Below, one piece after another: positions 55,193 through 63,114 of a stretch of DNA of 64,000 nt; position 1 is the first letter of the stretch, and each line of letters begins with the position of its first letter. The notes below the pieces were generated by a model that saw only the letters and a program-made list of their open reading frames with translations, ran no database searches and was not told the DNA's origin. A program made the translations under genes and the position numbers. The stretch comes from Streptomyces malaysiense (lineage in GTDB: Bacteria > Actinomycetota > Actinomycetes > Streptomycetales > Streptomycetaceae): assembly GCF_000980885.2 (NCBI RefSeq), contig NZ_LBDA02000053.1, positions 62,001 to 126,000 on the forward strand. Reading direction: 5' to 3'.

Positions 55193-55945
55193 TCAGCTCT
55201 CCAGTCTCACCCGCACCACGAAGTCGTGCAGCGCCCCATGACCGGCCGCAGCGTCCGGCAGGGAGGTGGCGGCCTGGGCCTCGTCCAGGGCCGTGTGCAG
55301 CCGTTCCACGTCGGCGGCGACGCGGGACCGGTCGAGGCCGGGCAGCGTGCCGTGTTCCCGGGCGGCCTTGGCGGCGATCAGTTCGGCGATGTAGGCGGGG
55401 GCTTCCGGCTCCGCCGACAGCGTGGGCAGATGAGGCTGGACCTCGCCGGTGCGCATGAGGCGGATGCCGGTGAGCAGGACGCGGAAGGTGTAGAGCAGCG
55501 GCTTGAGTTCGGCGGTCTTCTCGAACAGGCGCCACTGGGTGACCGCGAACCCCCGGTAGTGGTGGGCGTGATGGCTGGTGATCACGTCCGGGGCGAGCTC
55601 GGCCAGCTCGCGGTGCGCGTCGCCCGTGTGCACGACCAGCGGGGACAGCAGCTGCTCCAGCACATAGCCGTTGCGGCGCAGCATCAGCCGTACGAACTTG
55701 CGCAGGTCGTGCGTCACGAGGTCCAGCTCGGCGCCGTGGTGCACCCACGTCTTCGACCGGGTCTCCTCCGGCTCGCGCAGGCCCACGAGGTCCGCTGCGG
55801 GCAGCAGGTGGACGCCTCGCAGGTCCACGTCCGAGTCCTGCGAGGGGAACCCGTACAGGTGGGCCCCGGAGACGGTGGCGAACAGCAGGGGGTCGGGCTG
55901 TTCGGCGACCACGGGCGCGAGGTCTATGTCGAGGTTGTCGATCAT
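55193..55945 (-). CDS. Nucleotidyltransferase-domain protein (minus-strand paralogue)
   Basis: 250 residues. 'LFATVSGAHLYGFPSQDSDVDLRGVHLLPAADLVGL' (about residues 22-57) keeps the G-(A/S) and D-V-D motifs, here SGAH in place of the usual GS. 'VLEQLLSPLVVHTG' parallels 'ILECLHSPLVEHL' in the plus-strand paralogue, and 'HHYRGFAVTQW' is shared with that group. It starts 4 bp after the stop of the ADP-ribosylglycohydrolase gene, so the two are co-transcribed and probably functionally linked. The substrate is unknown. Confidence 0.8.
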   Translation of the reverse strand: MIDNLDIDLAPVVAEQPDPLLFATVSGAHLYGFPSQDSDVDLRGVHLLPAADLVGLREPEETRSKTWVHHGAELDLVTHDLRKFVRLMLRRNGYVLEQLLSPLVVHTGDAHRELAELAPDVITSHHAHHYRGFAVTQWRLFEKTAELKPLLYTFRVLLTGIRLMRTGEVQPHLPTLSAEPEAPAYIAELIAAKAAREHGTLPGLDRSRVAADVERLHTALDEAQAATSLPDAAAGHGALHDFVVRVRLES

Positions 55946-55949
55946 GGGC

Positions 55950-56957
55950 CTAAGCGTCCCAGAGTGTGCCGAGCGCCAACAGGTCCTCCCGGTACTCGAT
56001 CCGCTCGGCCCAGTCCGCGGGCCAGGCGTCCGCACCGAGCCACGCGCCCGCGAACGCGCCGGTCAGGCAGGCGATGGAGTCGGAGTCACCGGCGGTGCAG
56101 GCGGCCCGCCGCAGGGCGGTGAGGGGCTCGTCGGGGAAGAGCAGGAAGCACAGCAGCCCGGTGGCGAACGCCTCCTCGGCGATCCAGCCCTCCCCGGTGG
56201 CCAGGCAGGGGTCCTCCTCCGGGGAGTGGGTCCGCACGGCCTCCTGGAGCCGGTCCAGGATCGCCAGGCACTCGTCCCAGCCGCGCGCGGCGAAGTGCTC
56301 GGGCGTGGGGTCCTGGGCGCGGGTCCACAGATCGCCGAGCCACGTCCGGTCGTAGCGGGTGCGGTTCGTGTGGGCGTAGTCGCGCAACTCGGCGATCAGT
56401 ACCGCCGGTTCGGTGCCCGCCGCCAGCAGACGGACCGCGCGGGCGGTGAGATCGGACGCGGCGAGCGCGGTGGGGTGGCCGTGCGTGAGCCCGGACTGCA
56501 ACTGGGCGGCGCCGGCGCGCTGTTCGTCGCTCAGGCCGGGCGCGAGCCCGATCGGCGCGACGCGCATGTTCGCGCCGCAGCCCTTGGAGCCGAGCTGACT
56601 GGCGTCCTGCCAGGCGCGGCCCTCGGCCTCCAGCAGCCGGCAGGCGGTCATACAGGTGTTCCCGGGCGCCCGGTTGTTGTCCGGCGAGTGGTACCAGTCC
56701 GCGAACTCCTCGCGCACCGGCCGTTCCAGCCGCTTGGGCGCGAGATAGCCGCGCTCCATCGCGGTCCGCAGACCCCGGCCGAGGGCGAGGGTCATCTGGG
56801 TGTCGTCGGAGACGAAGGCGCGCCGTGCGAGCGGCATCTCGCGCCAGGGACCGAACTTGGCCAGTATCTCGGGCACTTTGTTGAACTCGGTCGGGAACCC
56901 CAGGGCGTCCCCGAGCGCGAGGCCGAGGAGCGAGCCGGTCGCGGGCCGCTTGGACAT
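55950..56957 (-). CDS. ADP-ribosylglycohydrolase family protein
   Basis: 335 residues from the ATG at 56957 (ATGs at 56966 and 56963 lie too close to or inside the ribosome binding site). 'TGSLLGLALGDALGFPTEF' at the start, metal-binding 'VSDDTQMTLAL' and 'AGDSDSIACLTGAFAGA' near the C-terminus are the DraG/ARH di-magnesium site. It removes ADP-ribose from proteins, nucleic acids or small molecules, or hydrolyses a related N-glycosidic bond. Its start region is buried in a 45-bp nested palindrome. Confidence 0.92.
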   Translation of the reverse strand: MSKRPATGSLLGLALGDALGFPTEFNKVPEILAKFGPWREMPLARRAFVSDDTQMTLALGRGLRTAMERGYLAPKRLERPVREEFADWYHSPDNNRAPGNTCMTACRLLEAEGRAWQDASQLGSKGCGANMRVAPIGLAPGLSDEQRAGAAQLQSGLTHGHPTALAASDLTARAVRLLAAGTEPAVLIAELRDYAHTNRTRYDRTWLGDLWTRAQDPTPEHFAARGWDECLAILDRLQEAVRTHSPEEDPCLATGEGWIAEEAFATGLLCFLLFPDEPLTALRRAACTAGDSDSIACLTGAFAGAWLGADAWPADWAERIEYREDLLALGTLWDA

Positions 56958-56960
56958 GTA

Positions 56961-57005
56961 CATCATCCCCCTTTATCGTCATAGTGACAATAAAGGGGGA
57001 TGATG
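56961..57005. promoter_or_regulatory. 45-bp nested palindrome over the ADP-ribosylglycohydrolase start
   Basis: Outer arms CATCATCCCCCTTTAT (56961-56976) and ATAAAGGGGGATGATG (56990-57005) are perfect 16-bp complements. Inside is GTCA-tag-TGAC (56978-56988). On the gene's strand the right-reading arm includes the GGGGG ribosome binding site and ATGATG codons, so the mRNA hairpin would hide them. It may also be an operator, or a terminator for the upstream rluB gene. Confidence 0.75.
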
Positions 57006-57034
57006 ATCGACGCAAGGCGCTTTCGGAGCCCGCC

Positions 57035-58096
57035 CTACAGTTCGACCTCCTTCATCAGCATGCCGACCTCGGTGTTCGACAGCCGCCGCAGCCAGCCGGA
57101 CTTCTGGTCGCCCAGGGTGATCGGGCCGAACGCGGTGCGCACCAGCTTGTCGACCGGGAACCCGGCCTCCGCGAGCATGCGCCGCACGATGTGCTTGCGG
57201 CCCTCGTGCAGGGTCACCTCGACCAGGTAGTTCTTGCCGGTCTGGTCCACCACCCGGAAGTGGTCCGCGCGCGCGTAGCCGTCCTCCAGCTGGATGCCGT
57301 CCTTCAGTCGCTTGCCGAGGTCGCGCGGGATCGGGCCGACGATGTGCGCGAGGTACGTCTTCTGCACGCCGTACTTGGGGTGCGTCAGGCGGTGCGCCAG
57401 CTCACCGTGGTTGGTGAGCAGGATGACGCCCTCGGTCTCGGTGTCCAGCCGGCCGACGTGGAAGAGCCGCGTCTCACGGTTGGTGACGTAGTCGCCGAGG
57501 CACTGGCGCCCCTCCGGGTCCTCCATCGTGGAGACGACACCGGCGGGCTTGTTCAGCGAGAAGAACTGGTACGACTGGGTCGCCACGGTCAGGCCGTCGA
57601 CCTTGACCTCGTCCTTCTCCGGGTCGACACGCTTGCCCTGCTCGGTGACGATCTCGCCGTTGACCTCGACGCGGCACTGCTCGATCAGCTCCTCGCAGGC
57701 GCGCCGGGAGCCGTAGCCCGCGCGCGCGAGCACCTTCTGGAGCCGCTCGCCCTCCTGCTCGGCGCCCGGGAAGGTCTTGGGCAGCTTGACGTCCTTCTTG
57801 CCCGCGTACCGGTCCCGGTTGCGCTCCTCGGCCCGCGTCTCGTACTCACGCGAGCGCGAGGGCTCCGTACGGCCGCCCTGCTGGGGCCGCCGCGGGCCGC
57901 CCTTGGCGCCGCCGCGGGCCGCTCCGCCACGCCCGGACTTGGGCCCGTCCTGGGTCGCGCCGGGGCCCACGTCGTAGCGGCGCTCCTCGGGGCGGGGCTT
58001 GCGGGGACGGCCCTGCCCCTGGCGCTCGTCCCGGTTGTTGCCGGCGCCGCGGTGGTTACCGCGCCCGCCACTCTTGCCGCTGCCGCTGCTTCGCAT
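57035..58096 (-). CDS. rluB: 23S rRNA pseudouridine synthase (RluB family)
   Basis: 353 residues. A basic, Gly/Arg-rich disordered N-terminus of about 105 residues is followed by an S4 RNA-binding domain ('ERLQKVLARAGYGSRRACEELIEQCRVEVNG') and the RsuA/RluB catalytic domain with 'VGRLDTETEGVILLTNHGEL' (catalytic Asp in G-R-L-D). It modifies helix 90-93 region uridine of 23S rRNA. Last gene of the parA-scpA-scpB-rluB set. The N-terminal extension is usual in streptomycetes. Confidence 0.95.
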   Translation of the reverse strand: MRSSGSGKSGGRGNHRGAGNNRDERQGQGRPRKPRPEERRYDVGPGATQDGPKSGRGGAARGGAKGGPRRPQQGGRTEPSRSREYETRAEERNRDRYAGKKDVKLPKTFPGAEQEGERLQKVLARAGYGSRRACEELIEQCRVEVNGEIVTEQGKRVDPEKDEVKVDGLTVATQSYQFFSLNKPAGVVSTMEDPEGRQCLGDYVTNRETRLFHVGRLDTETEGVILLTNHGELAHRLTHPKYGVQKTYLAHIVGPIPRDLGKRLKDGIQLEDGYARADHFRVVDQTGKNYLVEVTLHEGRKHIVRRMLAEAGFPVDKLVRTAFGPITLGDQKSGWLRRLSNTEVGMLMKEVEL

Positions 58097-58108
58097 CAAA
58101 GTTCCGTC

Positions 58109-58756
58109 TTAGTCGTCTGCGTCCTCTGCACCCGGCGCGTCGGGCGCGTCCGGGTCGAACGACGGGACTCCCTCCTGGGTCTCGGCCTCGATCGCCTCCG
58201 CCTCCGGGAGGAAGGGCGCGAGTTCCGGGAGCTCGTCCAGGCCGCGCAGGCCCATCCGCTCCAGGAAGTAGTTCGTCGTCCTGTACAGGATCGCACCTGT
58301 TTCGGGTTCCGCGCCCGCCTCCTCGACCAGACCGCGCTGGAGCAGGGTGCGCATCACACCGTCGCAGTTCACTCCGCGTACCGCGGAGACCCGGCTGCGG
58401 CTGACCGGCTGGCGGTAGGCGACGACCGCGAGGGTCTCCAGCGCGGCCTGGGTGAGCCGGGCCGTCTGGCCGTCCAGGACGAGGCGCTCCACGGCGGGCG
58501 CGTAGGCGGCGCGCGTGTAGAAGCGCCAGCCGCCCGCGACCTGGCGCAGCTCGAAGCCTCGGCCCTCGGCGGTGTACTCGTCGGCCAGCGCCCGCAGCGC
58601 GTCCGCGATCTGCCGCCGCGGCCGCTCCAGGATCCTGGCGAGGTGCTCCTCGGTCGCGGGCTCGTCCACGACCATGAGGACGGCCTCCAGGGCGGGCCTG
58701 AGCTCCAGGCCGGCCACGGCGCCCGGTCCCACGGGGGCCTCGGTGGTCTCGCTCAC
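58109..58756 (-). CDS. scpB: Segregation and condensation protein B
   Basis: 215 residues. 'LRPALEAVLMVVDEPATEEHLARIL' and 'GWRFYTRAAYAPAVERLVL' with 'LTQAALETLAVVAYRQPVSRSRVSAVRGVNCDGVMRTLLQRGLVEE' (two winged helices; key A-L-E-T-L-A-V-V-A-Y-R-Q-P, R-G-V). It is the dimeric kite subunit of the SMC-ScpAB condensin. Overlaps scpA by 4 nt. Confidence 0.96.
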   Translation of the reverse strand: MSETTEAPVGPGAVAGLELRPALEAVLMVVDEPATEEHLARILERPRRQIADALRALADEYTAEGRGFELRQVAGGWRFYTRAAYAPAVERLVLDGQTARLTQAALETLAVVAYRQPVSRSRVSAVRGVNCDGVMRTLLQRGLVEEAGAEPETGAILYRTTNYFLERMGLRGLDELPELAPFLPEAEAIEAETQEGVPSFDPDAPDAPGAEDADD

Positions 58757-59736
58757 GGCTTCCTCTCCTCCTCGGCCCCGGGCCGCTCGGGCGGCCGGTC
58801 GAACTCGTCGGTGACCGCCGGCTGTGCCGCCCCGTCCCCGCCGGTCCAGCGCACCAGCAGCTCCCCGAGGGCGGCCTCCTGCTCCAGGGCGACCGCCTTC
58901 TCCCGGTACAGCTCCAGGAGCGCCAGGAAACGGGCCACGACGGTGAGCGTGTCCCCGGTGTCCGCCACCAGCACCCGGAAGCTGGCCTCGCCCAGCTCGC
59001 GCAGCCGCGCGACCACGATCCGGGCCTGTTCCTGCACGCTGACCAGCGGGGCGTGGATGTGGTCGACGTACACCTGCGGCCTGGGCCGGGGCTGCATTGC
59101 CTTGACCGCGAGCTTCGCGAAGCCCTCGGGCCCGATGCTGATCACGACCTCCGGCAGCAGCTCGGCGTGCCCGGGTTCGAGGCCGACGGTACGGGGGTGA
59201 CGGCGGGCCTCCTCGTCGACGCGGGCGTTGAAGATGTCGGCGATCTGCTTGTACGCCCGGTACTGGAGCAGCCGTGCGAAGAGCAGGTCCCGCGCTTCGA
59301 GCAGCGCCAGGTCGCCCTCGTCCTCCACCTCGGCGGCGGGCAGCAGCCGGGCCGCCTTCAGATCGAGCAGCGTGGCCGCGACGACGAGGAACTCGGTCGT
59401 CTGGTCCAGGTCCCAGTCCGGCCCCATCGCGCGGATGTGCGCCATGAACTCGTCGGTGACCTTGGACAGCGCGACCTCGGTCACGTCCAGCTTGTGCTTG
59501 GCGATCAGCTGGAGCAGCAGGTCGAAGGGCCCCTCGAAGTTGGCGAGACGGACCTTGAAGACGCCGTCGGCCGGCCCGTCGGGTCCGGTGGCGGACTCCG
59601 CGGCCTCGGGTGGGAGGGGCTCCTCCGGTACGACGGCTCCGGGCGCCTCTTCGACGACCGGTGCTCCCGGTCCCCGTCCCAGCGCGCGCCGACGGCCGGC
59701 ACCAGGGCCGGGACGGGGGGCGTCGTTCGAGGTCAT
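58753..59736 (-). CDS. scpA: Segregation and condensation protein A (kleisin)
   Basis: 327 residues. 'FKVRLANFEGPFDLLLQLIAKHKLDVTEVAL' (N-terminal kleisin helix, about residues 60-90), 'TEFLVVAATLLDLKAARLLP', and the C-terminal winged helix 'FLALLELYREKAVALEQEAALGEL'. It bridges SMC heads. The first 55 residues are a disordered Pro/Ala-rich extension. Co-transcribed with scpB (ATGA-type overlap) and preceded by the ParA/ribbon-helix-helix pair. Confidence 0.96.
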   Translation of the reverse strand: MTSNDAPRPGPGAGRRRALGRGPGAPVVEEAPGAVVPEEPLPPEAAESATGPDGPADGVFKVRLANFEGPFDLLLQLIAKHKLDVTEVALSKVTDEFMAHIRAMGPDWDLDQTTEFLVVAATLLDLKAARLLPAAEVEDEGDLALLEARDLLFARLLQYRAYKQIADIFNARVDEEARRHPRTVGLEPGHAELLPEVVISIGPEGFAKLAVKAMQPRPRPQVYVDHIHAPLVSVQEQARIVVARLRELGEASFRVLVADTGDTLTVVARFLALLELYREKAVALEQEAALGELLVRWTGGDGAAQPAVTDEFDRPPERPGAEEERKP

Positions 59737-59753
59737 CGCCCCGCAGGCTACCG

Positions 59754-60278
59754 CTAACGCCCCCGCAGCCGCCGTACGAGGATGCTCGCGTCCCCGCGGG
59801 ACTCCAGGTCCGCCAGCACCACGGCCACCGCCTCGCGCACGATGCGCCCGCGGTCCACCGCGAGTCCGTGCTCGCCGCGGAGCACCAGCCGGGCGTGCTC
59901 CAGGTCCATCAGCTCCTCGGCGGAGACGTAGACCGTGATCTTCTCGTCGTGCCGCTCGCGGCCGCTGGGCCGCCGGTTCGCCGCCCGGCCCCGCTTGCGC
60001 GGTTCGGCGGCGGAAGCCTCCGGCGCGGGGCCCCGGCGCCGGGCGCGGGACTCGGCGTCGGCCGGTTCCGCGTCCGCCGCCACGTGCTCCGCGCCCTCGC
60101 CGTCCCCGCTCCGCACGGGCACGGCCGGCGGCGCGTCCTCGGCGGCGGCCACGTCGTCGCTGTCCTGCGCGGGTGCCGGCACCCGGGCCTCACCGCCCGC
60201 GGCGCGCCGGGGAGTCGACGGCTGGAGCGCCATCCCCCCTGTCGTACGGAAGAGTTCGTCGGCCCCCGGCAGACTCAC
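59754..60278 (-). CDS. ParA-partner candidate with C-terminal ribbon-helix-helix-like domain
   Basis: 174 residues from GTG overlapping the parA stop (GTGA). The N-terminal 105 residues are disordered, acidic and Ala/Pro-rich. The last 65 residues, 'EKITVYVSAEELMDLEHARLVLRGEHG' and 'VDRGRIVREAVAVVLADLESRG', form a strand followed by two helices, the ribbon-helix-helix pattern of plasmid ParG/CopG-type DNA-binding proteins. It sits where a parB gene would be in a two-gene partition cassette. The partner role is inferred from position and fold. Confidence 0.75.
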   Translation of the reverse strand: MSLPGADELFRTTGGMALQPSTPRRAAGGEARVPAPAQDSDDVAAAEDAPPAVPVRSGDGEGAEHVAADAEPADAESRARRRGPAPEASAAEPRKRGRAANRRPSGRERHDEKITVYVSAEELMDLEHARLVLRGEHGLAVDRGRIVREAVAVVLADLESRGDASILVRRLRGR

Positions 60279-61450
60279 TCGGCGTGACACCGGGCGAGCA
60301 CCTCCCTGGCGAGCTGGCGATAGGCGGCGGCACCGACGGAGTTGGAGGCGTACGTGGTGATCGGCTCGCCGGCCACCGTGGTCTCCGGGAAGCGGACCGT
60401 GCGCCCGATGACCGTGTGGTAGACGTGGTCGTCGAAGGCCTCGACCACACGGGCCAGGACCTCGCGGCTGTGCACCGTGCGCGAGTCGTACATGGTGGCG
60501 AGGATGCCGTCCAGCTCCAGCTCGGGGTTGAGCCGTTCCTGGACCTTCTCGATGGTCTCGGTCAGCAGGGCCACACCGCGCAGCGCGAAGAACTCGCACT
60601 CCAGCGGCACGATCACCTTGTGCGCGGCGGTCAGGGCGTTCACCGTGAGCAGGCCCAGCGAGGGCTGGCAGTCGATCACGATGTAGTCGTAGTCGGGCAG
60701 CAGCGGCTTGAGCGCCCGCTGGAGCGTGGACTCGCGCGCGACCTCGGAGACCAGCTGGACCTCGGCGGCCGACAGGTCGATGTTGGAGGGCAGCAGGTCC
60801 ATGTTGGGGACCGCGGTCTTCAGCAGGACCTCGTCCGCGGACATGCCCCGCTCCATGAGCAGGTTGTAGACCGTGAGGTCGAGTTCCATGGGGTTGACGC
60901 CGAGACCCACCGACAGCGCGCCCTGCGGGTCGAAGTCCACGAGCAGTACGCGCCGGCCGTACTCCGCGAGCGCGGCACCCAGGTTGATGGTCGACGTCGT
61001 CTTGCCGACGCCGCCCTTCTGGTTGCACATCGCGATGATCTTCGCGGGGCCGTGGTCGGTCAGCGGGCCCGGGATCGGGAAGTACGGCAGCGGGCGACCG
61101 GTGGGACCGATGCGCTCACGGCGCTGGCGGGCCGCGTCGGGCGCGAGCGTGGCCGCGTACTCCGGATCGGGCTCGTACTCGGCGTCGGGGTCGTAGAAGT
61201 GCCCCTCGGGCAGTTCGTCGTAGTCGGCGAGTTGGTTGTGGGGCGCGCCACTTCCGTCGCCGGCCATGGCGTTCACGTGATGGCCATCCATGCTCTGGTG
61301 TGCTGTCCGGGGCATCTGGGTTCCCGGACTCTGGTGGGCTGCGAAGGTGCGCACAGCTACGGAGCCGACAGCCTCGAATCCCGCGGGCCCCTGGCCCCCT
61401 GCGGGCATTCCTGGTTGACCACCCCCGGGAGAAAATGTCGACTCATTCAC
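60275..61450 (-). CDS. ParA family ATPase (PldP-like)
   Basis: 391 residues from GTG at 61450, ten nt after a perfect AAGGAGGT ribosome binding site. A 130-residue disordered N-terminus precedes the deviant Walker A 'CNQKGGVGKTTSTINLG' and 'VLLVDFDPQGALSVGLG', 'YIVIDCQPSLGLLTVNAL'. It lacks an N-terminal helix-turn-helix. This chromosomal ParA-like protein next to scpA resembles corynebacterial PldP, distinct from the oriC-linked ParA. It probably positions DNA or division machinery through ATP-driven nucleoid binding. Confidence 0.93.
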   Translation of the reverse strand: MNESTFSPGGGQPGMPAGGQGPAGFEAVGSVAVRTFAAHQSPGTQMPRTAHQSMDGHHVNAMAGDGSGAPHNQLADYDELPEGHFYDPDAEYEPDPEYAATLAPDAARQRRERIGPTGRPLPYFPIPGPLTDHGPAKIIAMCNQKGGVGKTTSTINLGAALAEYGRRVLLVDFDPQGALSVGLGVNPMELDLTVYNLLMERGMSADEVLLKTAVPNMDLLPSNIDLSAAEVQLVSEVARESTLQRALKPLLPDYDYIVIDCQPSLGLLTVNALTAAHKVIVPLECEFFALRGVALLTETIEKVQERLNPELELDGILATMYDSRTVHSREVLARVVEAFDDHVYHTVIGRTVRFPETTVAGEPITTYASNSVGAAAYRQLAREVLARCHAE

Positions 61451-61523
61451 AAGTCGTCTTACCTCCTTGGTGACCAGGAAACTTCTAGACAAGGTCAGCG
61501 TGGCACCATGCCGACGGTTGGCG

Positions 61524-61553
61524 ACTCTATGGCGTGTCGGCGGTCCGCAGCAA
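61524..61553 (-). promoter_or_regulatory. Candidate promoter of the parA-scpA-scpB operon
   Basis: On the minus strand TTGCTG, 18-nt spacer, TAGAGT. Predicted start near 61517, leader about 67 nt. The rest of 61554-61711 has no gene. Confidence 0.4.
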
Positions 61554-61711
61554 CACAATCCGCCGGACCCGGCGGGATGTGTCGGCAATGAAACATGTCG
61601 CTGTCAAGGGCGTACGGCCGTCGCACAGCAGGTTTCACCGGGGTGCGAATCGGTTGAACGGTTACGTTCGAGGCGAGTTGACCGAGCGTCGCAAAGTGAC
61701 CATACACACAT

Positions 61712-61744
61712 CCGGCCGGACCTTGTCGGGCAAGGTCCGGCCGG
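61712..61744. terminator. Terminator of ald
   Basis: Perfect 14-bp stem CCGGCCGGACCTTG / CAAGGTCCGGCCGG with a 5-nt loop, about 91-123 nt past the ald stop on the minus strand. It insulates the parA operon. Confidence 0.75.
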
Positions 61745-61834
61745 GCGTGGGCGGTTGACGAGACGTGTTGACGAATCGCCTTTTATCGGTGGGCGACTCG
61801 ATGACTCACCAGGTCGCGCGCCGGGTCACGAGGG

Positions 61835-62959
<1,125 letters not shown>

Positions 62960-63008
62960 GGTCCTTGGCTCAGAGGGTATGGGGGGTGCATTACGGATGT
63001 ACCCAGAC

Positions 63009-63020
63009 ATGCCTAGGCAT
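63009..63020. promoter_or_regulatory. Palindrome in the ald leader
   Basis: ATGCCTAGGCAT, a perfect 12-bp palindrome about 30-40 nt downstream of the predicted ald start of transcription. Possible operator. Confidence 0.4.
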
Positions 63021-63054
63021 ACCGGGAGACACCGCAGGAACATGCGGCAGAGCC

Positions 63055-63082
63055 AGTTTAATGAAGGTGTTCCGCCTGTCTA
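63055..63082 (-). promoter_or_regulatory. Promoter of ald
   Basis: On the minus strand TAGACA, 16-nt spacer, TAAACT. Predicted start near 63048, leader about 90 nt. Confidence 0.55.
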
Positions 63083-63091
63083 GCCTTTCAT

Positions 63092-63114
63092 TGCATCAAT
63101 CTTCATTGGATGCA
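63092..63114. promoter_or_regulatory. Inverted repeat upstream of the ald -35
   Basis: TGCATCAAT and ATTGGATGCA form an imperfect inverted repeat (one bulge) just upstream of the -35, overlapping the stop codon of the TPR gene. Lrp/AsnC-type regulators control ald in other actinobacteria; binding here is inferred. Confidence 0.4.
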
